NCBI RefSeq assembly: GCF_001183545.1 | Contig: NZ_KQ236688.1 | Coordinates: 3,360,395 to 3,424,394 of the forward strand | Source of the DNA: Cellvibrio sp. pealriver | GTDB taxonomy: Bacteria > Pseudomonadota > Gammaproteobacteria > Pseudomonadales > Cellvibrionaceae | Length of the DNA stretch: 64,000 bases | Reading direction: 5' to 3' | In this document: positions 8,531-16,580 of the stretch, one piece after another | How positions within the stretch are numbered: the first letter of the stretch is position 1 | How the letters are laid out: the number at the start of each line of letters is the position of its first letter | The notes under the pieces: model-generated | Told to the model about the DNA's origin: nothing | Database searches by the model: none | Seen by the model: only the letters and a program-made list of their open reading frames with translations | Position numbers and translations under genes: made by a program

Positions 8531-8565
8531 CCCTCTCCCATTTACGGAAAAGAGAAGGGAGAGGG
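8531..8565. repeat. Palindromic intergenic repeat
   Basis: Perfect nine-base arms CCCTCTCCC (8531-8539) and GGGAGAGGG (8557-8565) with a 17-base loop, between two convergent genes. There is no T-run on either strand, so it looks more like a dispersed CCCTCACCCCAACCCTCTCCC-type palindrome than a classical terminator, although it may stop both transcripts. Confidence 0.55.
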
Positions 8566-8595
8566 AGTTAAAAAGTCTTGACGACGGGAGGGGGA

Positions 8596-9735
8596 TTACA
8601 GCGGATGTTGTTTTCTAAACTCCGCTGCCGACATTCCCGTATAGCGTTTAAAAAACCGATGAAATGACGATTTACTGTTAAATCCTGACTCCAACAAAAT
8701 ATCCAGTATCGTCATAGTGGAACATTGGGGGTCAAGCAACATTTGCTTGGCCTTATTTACCCTGTACTCATTCACAAATTCAAAGAAATTGGTGTTGAAC
8801 TCTTTGTTAATAATGTTCGATACCTCGCGGTAATGAATACCCACCTGCCGCGCAAAATCTTCAATATTCAAATTCTGTTTTAAATACAACTGATGCTTTT
8901 CCATAGTGTTGCGGATGCGCGCAATTGCCTCCGGCGATATTTCTACTGCTACTGCAACTTCTTTTTCTTTGGGCTTGTCTTTGGTCTCTAACAGTTGATG
9001 TGCATACAACAAGCTGTAAACAAAGAGCGCGTTAACCAACAAAAAGGTAATGTAATTATCAAAAATACCGAAACTGTCGGCGATGGAGAAACTCACGGTT
9101 TGCCCCAGCAGATGAACCACCAGCGACCACAACCAATTCAGCGCAAACCCCAAGGTCAACAACAACAGCCAATAAGGCCCCTGCAAACTCAAGCTGGAAT
9201 AAAATTCTTTTAATTGTTGTTTGTAACGATAAATTTCCAAGGCTGCAGCAAAGGCATAGACCACAGGCAAGAATTTTAAATAGTGCCATACAAAACCGGT
9301 GAGCCTGAGGGTAAGATCTGTGTGGCTATTGGGTAAATAACGCAATCTATCACTGTCCAAACCGCCCAATAAAATCCAACCTAATAGCACGAACAAATGC
9401 AATAAATGCATGCTGTCTTTTAAACGCAACGAAAAATTCGCGCGCGTGATAGACACCACATACAGATATAAATAAATACTTTTGCCTACCACCGCGGTCA
9501 CCAACCCCAGCGACAACATCATCTTTGCCAATCCGCTATCCAAACCAATGTAATCATTCCACAGCCATAAATTACACAGCGCACTTGCACCCACGCACAC
9601 AAAAAAACCCGACAACAGATGTGAAGCAATCGCTTTTTGCTTGGATAGCAACCACTGAAAAATGACCAACAGCACACAGACAGCGAGTGTGAGCAGCAGA
9701 ATCAGATCATGGATATTGAAGATAGGGGTTTTCAT
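8596..9735 (-). CDS. AraC family regulator with N-terminal membrane domain
   Basis: A 379-residue protein. Residues 1-245 contain about seven hydrophobic segments, and the C-terminal hundred residues form an AraC/XylS DNA-binding domain (YLKQNLNIEDFARQVGIHYREVSNIINKEFNTNFFEFVNEYRVNKAKQML, then FNSKSSFHRFFKRYTGMSAAEF). Membrane-bound AraC regulators of this kind are frequent beside polysaccharide-use genes in Cellvibrio-like bacteria. It is convergent with the GH16 pair, so control of those genes is plausible but unproven. The signal sensed is unknown. Confidence 0.85.
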   Translation of the reverse strand: MKTPIFNIHDLILLLTLAVCVLLVIFQWLLSKQKAIASHLLSGFFVCVGASALCNLWLWNDYIGLDSGLAKMMLSLGLVTAVVGKSIYLYLYVVSITRANFSLRLKDSMHLLHLFVLLGWILLGGLDSDRLRYLPNSHTDLTLRLTGFVWHYLKFLPVVYAFAAALEIYRYKQQLKEFYSSLSLQGPYWLLLLTLGFALNWLWSLVVHLLGQTVSFSIADSFGIFDNYITFLLVNALFVYSLLYAHQLLETKDKPKEKEVAVAVEISPEAIARIRNTMEKHQLYLKQNLNIEDFARQVGIHYREVSNIINKEFNTNFFEFVNEYRVNKAKQMLLDPQCSTMTILDILLESGFNSKSSFHRFFKRYTGMSAAEFRKQHPL

Positions 9736-9829
9736 GGTTGGTTTGAGTCTTTTTATAGTGGTTTTATTAGTAGATAGAAAAATTTTAGCAGAGAGATACG
9801 TCAGCGTTTTGAAATTGGTTGCATATCAC

Positions 9830-10156
9830 TCAGTGATCACGCCAACCCAACACAATAATTGCCATGCCCAACAGCGCCACACTGGCACCTACCCAATCGT
9901 AAACCGAGAGTTTTACACCATCGACAAAATACAACCAGAGCAATGCGACGGCGACATACACACCACCATACGCCGCATAAACACGGCCACTTGCGGCGGG
10001 GTGCAAAGTAAGCAGCCACACAAATAGCGCGAGGCTTGCTGCGGCAGGCAATAGCAACAAAATAGAGCCGCCTTTTCGCAACCACAGGTAAGGTAAAAAG
10101 CAGCCGATAATTTCAGCCAGCGCAGTGGCGACAAATAACAAGGTTGTTTTGAGCAT
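9830..10156 (-). CDS. YnfA family (UPF0060) small membrane protein
   Basis: A 108-residue protein with four hydrophobic helices and the family pattern [19 protein letters not shown], then [24 protein letters not shown]. The ATG at 10156 has GGAAAA upstream and is preferred to a TTG twelve bases earlier. YnfA proteins resemble SMR-type exporters and have been linked to drug or toxicant tolerance in enterobacteria, but the substrate here is not known. It lies 33 bases downstream of a MerR-type regulator on the same strand and may be co-transcribed with it. Confidence 0.9.
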   Translation of the reverse strand: MLKTTLLFVATALAEIIGCFLPYLWLRKGGSILLLLPAAASLALFVWLLTLHPAASGRVYAAYGGVYVAVALLWLYFVDGVKLSVYDWVGASVALLGMAIIVLGWRDH

Positions 10157-10189
10157 AGAATTTTCCAAAAAACTGGCGCGCCCATAACA

Positions 10190-10591
10190 TTAATGGGCGA
10201 GTGCATCGATAATGCTGCAATCGGGTGCTTTAGCGTTAGGGCAACAACTCCGGCAACCTCCCGCTAATTCCCGTAAACTTTTTTCCATTAATTGCAGCTG
10301 TGTAATTTTCTGTTGTATGTCTGCCACATTATTTTCAACCAATTGCAACGCATCGTCACAAGAGCGGGTGTTATTTTCCGAGAGACTTAATAACTCGCGG
10401 GTTTTTTCCAAACTGAAACCCAACTGGCGCGCTTTCACAATAAACTGCAAACGCTTTTGTTGCGTTAGGTTATATAACCGGTGACCGCCCTCAGTGCGGT
10501 GGGGTTTATCCAACAATCCCAAACGCTCGTAATAGCGGATGGTTTCTATGGGGCAACCGGTTGTGCGCGACAACTCACCAATACCCAACAT
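10190..10591 (-). CDS. MerR family metal-responsive regulator
   Basis: A 133-residue protein with the MerR winged helix (IGELSRTTGCPIETIRYYERLGLL at 3-27, then GGHRLYN), a long dimerisation helix and a cysteine-bearing C-terminus: C78, C113, C116, C117 and C125 (GGCRSCCPNAKAPDCSIIDAL). Cysteines near 78, 113 and 117-125 match the metal sites of the MerR, PbrR and CadR type, so it probably senses a soft divalent metal. It is divergent from a MerF-like gene; between them is a promoter with the 19-base spacer that MerR proteins act on. Confidence 0.87.
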   Translation of the reverse strand: MLGIGELSRTTGCPIETIRYYERLGLLDKPHRTEGGHRLYNLTQQKRLQFIVKARQLGFSLEKTRELLSLSENNTRSCDDALQLVENNVADIQQKITQLQLMEKSLRELAGGCRSCCPNAKAPDCSIIDALAH

Positions 10592-10612
10592 ATTTATTCC
10601 CTCATAAAGTAC

Positions 10613-10643
10613 TTGAATCTGTAGCAGCTCCAGATTTTAACCT
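10613..10643 (+). promoter_or_regulatory. MerR-type promoter and operator
   Basis: A -35 element TTGAAT (10613-10618) and a possible -10 TAACCT (10638-10643) are separated by 19 bases, the over-long spacer typical of MerR-controlled promoters. A dyad AATCTG (10616-10621) and CAGATT (10631-10636) lies within the spacer. It reads towards the MerF-like gene at 10685. Confidence 0.65.
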
Positions 10644-10684
10644 TATCACTTCGCAATCACACATTTAAATTGGGCGGAGTTGTT

Positions 10685-10969
10685 ATGAATAAATCAAAAG
10701 CATGGTTAGTGTTTGGCACTGCCTTGGCATGTATCGGCTGCTGCGCAATACCAGCCTATATTGTGTTTAGCGGTATATCGGCTGCCGGTATTGCTGCTGC
10801 AATCTGGTCACCGCAATTACTGGAGTTAGTTCTCTGTCTCTTACCGCTTTTGGTGCTCGGCTGGGTGTATGCCCGCTACACAAAGCGCCAACGCTGCTGT
10901 GACAACCCTGCCAAATGCTGTGGTTCCAACCAGTGCCGCAGCCCTACTGATCCAACCAACAAAACCTAA
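10685..10969 (+). CDS. MerF/MerT-like small cysteine-rich membrane protein
   Basis: A 94-residue protein from an ATG with GGAG eight bases upstream. It has two hydrophobic helices; the first contains C16 and the pair C19-C20 followed by AIPAY (IGCCAIPAYIVFSG), as in MerF and MerT mercury transporters. The cytosolic tail is cysteine-rich (RQRCCDNPAKCCGSNQC). It probably carries a thiophilic metal ion across the inner membrane. No merA reductase gene is nearby, so mercury is not certain. It is divergent from merR-like and is followed by the separately operated arsR group. Confidence 0.65.
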   Translation: MNKSKAWLVFGTALACIGCCAIPAYIVFSGISAAGIAAAIWSPQLLELVLCLLPLLVLGWVYARYTKRQRCCDNPAKCCGSNQCRSPTDPTNKT

Positions 10970-10987
10970 CCATAACAAGTAACGCTT

Positions 10988-11035
10988 GCCTGAATATACG
11001 TTTTTTCATATATTCAAATAAACATATATTCAGGC
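10988..11035. promoter_or_regulatory. ArsR operator, inverted repeat upstream of arsR
   Basis: Eleven-base perfect arms GCCTGAATATA (10988-10998) and TATATTCAGGC (11025-11035) flank 26 bases that contain a further half-site CATATATTCA (11007-11016). AT-rich TATATTCA dyads of this kind are typical ArsR operators. It ends nine bases before the arsR start and implies autorepression of the operon. Confidence 0.75.
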
Positions 11036-11044
11036 ATCGCGATT

Positions 11045-11389
11045 ATGTCCCTTTTCACCCCCGATTCACTCTGCAAAACCCTCGCAGACCCAACGCGCGC
11101 GCGCATTGCACTGTTGGTTGCGCGTGAAAAAGAGCTGTGCGTCTGTGAACTCACCTGCGCGCTCGATGAAATCCAACCGAAAATTTCCCGTCACCTGGCA
11201 CTTTTGCGCGAATCCGGTTTGCTTGCTGATCGCCGCAAAGGGCAGTGGGTGTATTACCGCTTGCATCCGGAATTACCGGCATGGGTTACCAAAACCTTGA
11301 AAACGCTACTGGATGCCAACCATGAGTGGCTAGAGGAAAATCACCAGCGCTTGTGCGCGATGGAAGACCGCCCAAACCGCTGTTGTTAA
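11045..11389 (+). CDS. arsR: ArsR family arsenic-responsive repressor
   Basis: A 114-residue winged-helix repressor. The motif ELCVCEL with C32 and C34, plus C38, at the start of the recognition region matches the arsenite-binding ELCVCDL of type I ArsR proteins. The winged helix follows ([30 protein letters not shown]). A conserved C-terminal NRCC could add thiols. It should bind the dyad upstream and release it on arsenite. It is the first gene of arsR-GAPDH-arsJ-(ATP-grasp), all on the plus strand with short gaps. Confidence 0.9.
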   Translation: MSLFTPDSLCKTLADPTRARIALLVAREKELCVCELTCALDEIQPKISRHLALLRESGLLADRRKGQWVYYRLHPELPAWVTKTLKTLLDANHEWLEENHQRLCAMEDRPNRCC

Positions 11390-11414
11390 TAATCAAATTA
11401 TTGTGAGCGCGAAC

Positions 11415-12422
11415 ATGAAAAAAATCAGAATCGGTATTAATGGCTTTGGCCGTATCGGTCGTTTGGCATTGCGTGCGAGTTGGCAATGGCCGGAATTTGA
11501 ATTTGTGCAAATCAATGACCCTGCGGGTGATGCCGCGACTTTCGCGCATTTATTAAAATTCGATTCAGTGCAAGGTCAGTGGGCACCTGAAACCAGTGCA
11601 GATGACAATGCGATTATTATTGACGGAAAATCGATTAAATTTACGCGCAATAAAACTATTGCTGAAACCGACTGGAGTGGATGTGATTTGGTGATTGAAG
11701 CCAGCGGCAAAATGCGCGAGGTGAAATTACTGCAGGCTTATTTGGATCAAGGTGTAAAACGTGTTGTTGTGAGCGCGCCGGTTAAAGAAGCGGGTGTGTT
11801 AAATGTAGTGATGGGTGTTAATCAACATTTATTTGATGCAGCGATACACCGCATAGTGACAGCCGCGTCTTGCACCACTAATTGTTTAGCACCGGTGGTA
11901 AAAGTGATTCATGAGCAACTCGGCATTCAGCACGGTGCCATCACTACCATTCACGATTTAACCAATACCCAATCGATTTTGGATCAACCCCACAAAGATT
12001 TGCGCCGCGCGCGTGCATCCCACTCCAATTTAATTCCTACTTCAACCGGTTCAGCCACCGCAATTGCAGAAATATTTCCCGAATTGCGCGGCAAATTAAA
12101 TGGCCACGCGGTGCGTGTTCCGCTTGCTACTGGTTCACTGACTGACTGTGTATTTGAAGTAAAGCGCGCAACCAGCGTAGAGGAAGTAAACGCGCTGTTA
12201 AAAACAGCGAGTGAAACTTATTTGAAAGATATTTTGGGTTATGAAACACGGCCATTGGTGTCCAGCGATTTTTGTGGCAATCCACTGTCATCCATTGTGG
12301 ATGCGCTCTCTACTATGGTGGTGAATGGCAGCCTGGTAAAAATTTATGCCTGGTATGACAACGAATGGGGTTATGCCAATCGCACGGCGGAATTGGCAAA
12401 ACTGGTGGGATTGGGGGATTAA
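11415..12422 (+). CDS. ArsJ-associated glyceraldehyde-3-phosphate dehydrogenase
   Basis: A 335-residue protein beginning with the NAD-binding motif [19 protein letters not shown] and containing the active-site [10 protein letters not shown]. The catalytic Cys is the one in SCTTN; the matching His lies further on. A GTG twelve bases upstream is a less likely start. A GAPDH directly before arsJ is the pair described in Pseudomonas, where the enzyme uses arsenate in place of phosphate to form 1-arseno-3-phosphoglycerate, which ArsJ exports. The protein ends at the normal length of the family. The role is inferred from gene context. Confidence 0.88.
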   Translation: MKKIRIGINGFGRIGRLALRASWQWPEFEFVQINDPAGDAATFAHLLKFDSVQGQWAPETSADDNAIIIDGKSIKFTRNKTIAETDWSGCDLVIEASGKMREVKLLQAYLDQGVKRVVVSAPVKEAGVLNVVMGVNQHLFDAAIHRIVTAASCTTNCLAPVVKVIHEQLGIQHGAITTIHDLTNTQSILDQPHKDLRRARASHSNLIPTSTGSATAIAEIFPELRGKLNGHAVRVPLATGSLTDCVFEVKRATSVEEVNALLKTASETYLKDILGYETRPLVSSDFCGNPLSSIVDALSTMVVNGSLVKIYAWYDNEWGYANRTAELAKLVGLGD

Positions 12423-12452
12423 ATAATTTTTTCTTGGTATTGAACATTGTCT

Positions 12453-12480
12453 GTTGGGCATCGCTGCGCTCAGCGCCAAC
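12453..12480. repeat. Palindromic intergenic repeat (GTTGGGC...GCCAAC type)
   Basis: Outer arms GTTGG (12453-12457) and CCAAC (12476-12480) enclose CGCTG-cgct-CAGCG, followed by CTACGG. This pattern is common as a dispersed hairpin in gammaproteobacterial intergenic DNA. It lies between the GAPDH gene and arsJ, inside the ars operon, so it could also affect message stability. A related element is at 25426-25461. Confidence 0.5.
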
Positions 12481-12503
12481 CTACGGAGCACCTTGTAGAT
12501 AAT

Positions 12504-13706
12504 ATGAGTCAATCATCGGCCATAAAACAATACGCCATCGTCACCGGCAATTATTGGGCATTTACCCTTACCGACGGTGCGCTACGCATGTTGGTGGTAT
12601 TGCATTTCCATCAGCTGGGTTACAGCCCGCTGCAAATTGCGGCGCTGTTTTTGTTTTATGAAATATTTGGTGTGGTGACGAATTTACTGGGCGGTTATTT
12701 GGGGGCGCGTATTGGCCTTAACCGCACCATGAATATCGGCTTGGGTTTGCAGGTAATTGCGCTGGCCATGCTGGCGGTGCCAAGTCAGTGGTTAACCATT
12801 CCGCTGGTGATGGCAGCGCAAGCGTTATCGGGAATCGCAAAAGATTTAAATAAAATGAGCGCGAAAAGTGCAATCAAACAATTGTTGCCGGGCGAGCAAC
12901 AGGGGCGATTGTTTAAGTGGGTGGCGCTACTCACCGGTTCTAAAAATGCGTTAAAAGGCGTGGGCTTTTTTCTTGGCGGCGCACTGCTGGCACTGATGGG
13001 TTTTAAAGCAGCGGTACTGGCCATGGCAGCGGTGTTGGCGCTGGTATGGATTGCAAGTATGTTTGCGCTACAGCAGGATTTAGGTAAAGCCAAAAACAAA
13101 CCCAAATTTTCTGAACTCTTTTCCAAAAGCCGCGCGATTAATTATTTATCCGCTGCACGTTTATTTTTATTTGGCGCGCGCGACATTTGGTTTGTCGTGG
13201 CATTACCGGTTTTTTTATCCAGTCAATTGCAGTGGAATTTTTGGCAGACCGGCGGGTTTTTAGCGAGTTGGGTAATTGGTTACGGCATAGTGCAATCTGC
13301 CGCGCCTTTTTTACTGCGCACTAAAACCGGCAATCCACCGACAGGTCAGAGCGCTTTTATCTGGGCATTAATACTTACGCTAGTCACCGCGAGTTTGGCT
13401 TTTTTATTAACGACCGAATTGTCAGCCACAATAGTATTAATCGGAGGCTTGATTGTATTTGGTATTGTGTTTGCGCTTAATTCGTCGGTGCATTCTTATT
13501 TAATTGTGAGTTACGCCAAAAGTGATGGTGTATCGCTGGATGTAGGTTTTTATTACATGGCCAATGCGCTGGGGCGTTTGATAGGTACACTTTTGTCAGG
13601 CTGGGTTTATCAAGTGGCGGGCTTGGTCGCTTGTTTGTGGGTAGCGGCGCTGTTTATCGGCATAACCACATTGATTTCCATCGCACTGCCACGCAATAGT
13701 CAATAA
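12504..13706 (+). CDS. arsJ: ArsJ organoarsenical efflux permease (MFS)
   Basis: A 400-residue major facilitator protein with about twelve hydrophobic segments. It begins MSQSSAIKQYAIVTGNYWAFTLTDGALRMLVVLHFHQLGYSPLQIA, the recognisable ArsJ N-terminus. The ATG was chosen at this conserved start rather than at a codon 57 bases upstream; GGAG lies somewhat far ahead. ArsJ exports 1-arseno-3-phosphoglycerate, which then breaks down to arsenate outside the cell. The immediate GAPDH neighbour supports the call. The next gene follows after 32 bases. Confidence 0.88.
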   Translation: MSQSSAIKQYAIVTGNYWAFTLTDGALRMLVVLHFHQLGYSPLQIAALFLFYEIFGVVTNLLGGYLGARIGLNRTMNIGLGLQVIALAMLAVPSQWLTIPLVMAAQALSGIAKDLNKMSAKSAIKQLLPGEQQGRLFKWVALLTGSKNALKGVGFFLGGALLALMGFKAAVLAMAAVLALVWIASMFALQQDLGKAKNKPKFSELFSKSRAINYLSAARLFLFGARDIWFVVALPVFLSSQLQWNFWQTGGFLASWVIGYGIVQSAAPFLLRTKTGNPPTGQSAFIWALILTLVTASLAFLLTTELSATIVLIGGLIVFGIVFALNSSVHSYLIVSYAKSDGVSLDVGFYYMANALGRLIGTLLSGWVYQVAGLVACLWVAALFIGITTLISIALPRNSQ

Positions 13707-13738
13707 CGTTTTTTCCTCTCAATCCATTCGGGTGCGCT

Positions 13739-15007
13739 ATGAATCGTGATAATCCTTGTGATTGCAGTTCAGCGGCGGAATTATTAAATCGCGCCTGTTT
13801 TTGCAAAACTCTCCAGCGCGAGCAATTATTGGCAAGCCTGCAAGCCCAGGCATTGCCCGCAGAAGTGTTGCAGCATGAGGCGCAATTGTTTTCCAATACC
13901 GCAACCTTTATTTCACCCGCGCAGTGGCAGCAGTTACAAAATCTGGTGCAAGCGGTGATGCGTGTTACTGCGCTGCCAGCGTATCGGCAGCGGGTATTAA
14001 ACAATGCACCCGCTCTTGCACAGCGGCCATCGCCCACGGCGGGTGTATTTATGGGTTTTGATTTTCACATGAGTGATGCTGGCCCGCAGATTATTGAAAT
14101 CAATACCAACGCCGGTGGTGCGTTTTTAAATGCGGCGCTACTGAGCGCGCAAACTGCCTGCTGCAATGCCGCTGGTGCCTTGCCAGTATTATTGCAACCG
14201 CAGTTGGATGCAGAATTTGTTGCTATGTTTAAACAGGAGTGGCAACTCGCGCGCGGCACGCAACCATTGCGCTGCATTGCCATAGTGGATGAAAACCCCA
14301 GCGCGCAATTTTTGTATCCGGAATTTTTATTGGCGCAAAGCCTATTTGAGCGCGCCGGTATCAAAACCCTGATTGTCGATCCGCGTGAATTGCAGTTGCA
14401 GAATGGGCAATTGTTTTTCCAGCAACAAATCATTGATTTGGTGTACAACCGTCTAACCGATTTTTCCCTCGCGCAAGCACACAACCAAATACTGCGCACC
14501 GCATACGAACAAGATGCCGCAGTGCTCACACCCAATCCATATCACCACGCGCTTTATGCGGATAAACGCAATTTGGTATTGCTGAGCGATAGCAAAACAT
14601 TGAATGACCTTGGTGCAACGCTTGAGGATATAAACACACTGGTCGCGGGAATTCCGCACACCCAATTAGTCAGCGCCGATAACGCCAGTGAATTGTGGAA
14701 TGCACGCAAACAATTATTTTTTAAACCTGCCACCGGCTATGGCAGTAAAGCGGCTTATCGCGGTGACAAACTTACCCAGCGGGTGTGGCAAGAAATTTTG
14801 CAGAATGATTATGTCGCCCAACAACAAGTACCACCCAGCGAGCGCGGCATTTTAGTGGACGATGAAAAAACCTCACTCAAAATGGATATTCGCGCCTACG
14901 TTTACGCTGGCAACATTCAATTACTCGCCGCGCGTTTATATCAGGGGCAAACAACAAATTTCCGCACCCAGGGCGGCGGTTTTGCACCGGTGTTTGTGGC
15001 GGGTTAA
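13739..15007 (+). CDS. Uncharacterised ATP-grasp-like protein of the ars operon
   Basis: A 422-residue soluble protein I do not recognise by name. The N-terminus has two C-x-C pairs, C7/C9 and C20/C22 (NPCDCSSAAELLNRACFCKTL). The middle has GFDFHMSDAGPQIIEINTNAGGAFLN, and the C-terminal third has FFKPATGYGSKAAYRGDKL, SLKMDIRAYVYAGNIQLLAARLYQGQTTNF and a glycine-rich ending. This is the style of ATP-grasp ligases (glutathionylspermidine synthase or glutathione synthetase-like), with lysine, acidic and Asn-x-Asn motifs for ATP and magnesium. It follows arsJ by 32 bases and is closed by a hairpin, so it is probably an operon member. A peptide or thiol ligase used in arsenic handling is conjecture. 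Confidence 0.55.
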   Translation: MNRDNPCDCSSAAELLNRACFCKTLQREQLLASLQAQALPAEVLQHEAQLFSNTATFISPAQWQQLQNLVQAVMRVTALPAYRQRVLNNAPALAQRPSPTAGVFMGFDFHMSDAGPQIIEINTNAGGAFLNAALLSAQTACCNAAGALPVLLQPQLDAEFVAMFKQEWQLARGTQPLRCIAIVDENPSAQFLYPEFLLAQSLFERAGIKTLIVDPRELQLQNGQLFFQQQIIDLVYNRLTDFSLAQAHNQILRTAYEQDAAVLTPNPYHHALYADKRNLVLLSDSKTLNDLGATLEDINTLVAGIPHTQLVSADNASELWNARKQLFFKPATGYGSKAAYRGDKLTQRVWQEILQNDYVAQQQVPPSERGILVDDEKTSLKMDIRAYVYAGNIQLLAARLYQGQTTNFRTQGGGFAPVFVAG

Positions 15008-15021
15008 GGCTTATCGATTGT

Positions 15022-15051
15022 AAAAAAAGGCGCACTCTGGAATGAGTGCGC
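15022..15051 (-). terminator. Terminator for the minus-strand small-protein gene
   Basis: Perfect eight-base stem GCGCACTC (15030-15037) and GAGTGCGC (15044-15051) with a six-base loop. On the minus strand it is followed by CTTTTTTTA, a classical terminator. On the plus strand, after the ATP-grasp gene, the hairpin has no T-run, so it is at best weak in that direction. Confidence 0.8.
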
Positions 15052-15086
15052 AAATGGCTACGGACTTAAACACCAAATAAAATCAG

Positions 15087-15188
15087 TTAATTGCTCAGTA
15101 CTGATTTGTTAGCGCGCTTATCTTTTTTATCGCGTCGTTTATCTTTCAATGATCTTTGTGGTTCTTTTTTAGTTTTCTCTTTAGACAT
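15087..15188 (-). CDS. 33-residue lysine-rich small protein
   Basis: A very short gene reading MSKEKTKKEPQRSLKDKRRD and continuing with KKDKRANKSVLSN. More than half of the residues are charged, mainly Lys and Arg, and no membrane helix is present. Evidence that it is real: an ATG with a good Shine-Dalgarno (CAGGAG) eight bases ahead, a stop followed 36 bases on by a strong terminator, and position just after the GreA/Rnk-like gene on the same strand. The composition suggests a disordered nucleic-acid or ribosome-associated peptide; function unknown. Confidence 0.65.
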   Translation of the reverse strand: MSKEKTKKEPQRSLKDKRRDKKDKRANKSVLSN

Positions 15189-15213
15189 ACTGTGTACTCC
15201 TGATTACCAACAA

Positions 15214-15597
15214 TTAATTTTCAATACGGATCACACGAAATAACGCTGTGCGCGAGAATATTTTTATCTCTATTACATCACCTGGCCTACGGCCAATCAG
15301 TTGCCGCCCCAGAGGTGAAAAACAGGATATAAACCCTTTATCGGGATCGCTGTCGCGTGGATTTGTGAGCACTAATGTAAAAATGTTTTTTTCCTGTACA
15401 TCAAACAATGTCACTTTATGTCCGATAGTTACCCGGCATGTGTTCGTGTCTGTACATGCAGTGCTTTGCTCCAAATTAGTAAACAACGTCGATAATTCAG
15501 CTGCGTTTAGACTCATGCTCCAGGGCAGGTGCAAATAGTGTTGACGAGCACAATCGCCCAGTCGTTTTTTCAAACGATTGAAGTATTGGGGTGACAA
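15214..15597 (-). CDS. GreA/GreB C-terminal-domain protein (Rnk-like)
   Basis: About 127 residues. The C-terminal part has the Gre-type FKBP-like fold: VTIGHKVTLFDVQEKNIFTLVLTNPRDSDPDKGFISCFSPLGRQLIGRRPGDVIEI, with the family hallmark SPLGRQLIGRRPGD. The N-terminal part is short and lacks a full coiled coil, as in Rnk, which binds RNA polymerase without transcript cleavage. There is no ATG; a TTG with GGAG seven bases upstream at 15597 is preferred to another TTG at 15615. The lysine-rich peptide gene follows after 25 bases. Confidence 0.78.
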   Translation of the reverse strand: MSPQYFNRLKKRLGDCARQHYLHLPWSMSLNAAELSTLFTNLEQSTACTDTNTCRVTIGHKVTLFDVQEKNIFTLVLTNPRDSDPDKGFISCFSPLGRQLIGRRPGDVIEIKIFSRTALFRVIRIEN

Positions 15598-15908
15598 TTT
15601 ATTTCTCCAGCACAATAAAATAACGGCTCAAAACAAAATTGTTTTAAGTGGATTTAATCAACCAGAAATAAAAACGAAAAATAGCCGAGCGTATTTACCG
15701 CTCGATTAGAGGGGAAAGGCGAGAGAAACTCTTTTAAGGATAAAACGCAGTAAGGAAAACATAATAGGCGCTTTAATATTAATGATTGGGATGATTCAAT
15801 CATAACCCCAATAAAATTTAAGTCAACCGCGTTTCCAGCCATTGCTTGATGACTGATAAAACATCAAATAATTTTCATTAAAGTAATGTCCAGGATTTAT
15901 TTTTCAAA

Positions 15909-16580
15909 CTAAAAAATTGTTTCCACCGCCAACACATGCGTTATTAAATTCCCATCCCAATAAAACTGATAATGCCCCGCTTGAATCGCCGGTGGTGTTA
16001 ACGCTTTTGGGCGCAAAGCCGCAATGCATTCACCACCGGCATGGCGAACTGATTGATACAAGATCCCCATTTCGTTTTGCGCTTTTAATTGTCGCCCTAT
16101 GGCTTGGGCGTAAGCGAAACTATCGGGGTTGTGCACCTGTGCATCTGCGCGAAGATCGACTAATTCTGTATGCACTTCGCAGGTATAACAGCGCAGGGTG
16201 AGCATTTGTGGGGGCTCATTGGTCGCTTGTAAAAAGCGTGCGCGGCTGAAGCGCGATTCCGCCAGCGCGGTTTCCAAATTTAAACCGGCGTAGTAAATGC
16301 CGAAGCGGCCATCGGTAAAACGGCTGGGAATTCCTGTGTGGGTGAAGGCCGCCATAATCGCAGTGGTGCCTGGGCCGGTCACCCGGTCTTCGGGGGCGAC
16401 CAAGCTAATGTTGCCCGCTTGATCTTGCAGGCGATCATTGGTCAGGCTTTCGAGTGCATAAGCGGCTTCAAGCTCGGTGGGGTCGAGCAGGTTTTCAAAC
16501 AGGGCGATGGGTGGGAAGTGGCTGGGGATCAGGCGATAGGTATTGCTGTGAACTTCCTTGTGGGTTGTCGATTTTGCCAT
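15909..16580 (-). CDS. RES domain toxin of an Xre/RES toxin-antitoxin pair
   Basis: A 223-residue protein with a RES domain: YRLIPSHFPP at the start, then GRFGIYYAGLNLETALAESRFSRARFL, and the later VRHAGGECIAALRP containing the serine-proximal motif. RES toxins modify or degrade NAD+, using conserved Arg, Glu and Ser residues that appear to be present. The ATG at 16580 overlaps the antitoxin stop by one base (TGATG), showing translational coupling. A TTG three bases upstream is ignored. Confidence 0.88.
   Translation of the reverse strand: MAKSTTHKEVHSNTYRLIPSHFPPIALFENLLDPTELEAAYALESLTNDRLQDQAGNISLVAPEDRVTGPGTTAIMAAFTHTGIPSRFTDGRFGIYYAGLNLETALAESRFSRARFLQATNEPPQMLTLRCYTCEVHTELVDLRADAQVHNPDSFAYAQAIGRQLKAQNEMGILYQSVRHAGGECIAALRPKALTPPAIQAGHYQFYWDGNLITHVLAVETIF

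Noticed and set aside
12441..12503. Alternative upstream start for arsJ at 12447
   Set aside because: The added residues come from the palindromic repeat and do not resemble the conserved ArsJ N-terminus.
15654..15842. Open frame of 62 codons in the gap before the RES gene
   Set aside because: No Shine-Dalgarno, no recognisable domain, and overlapped by a hairpin (15686-15704). Treated as non-coding.
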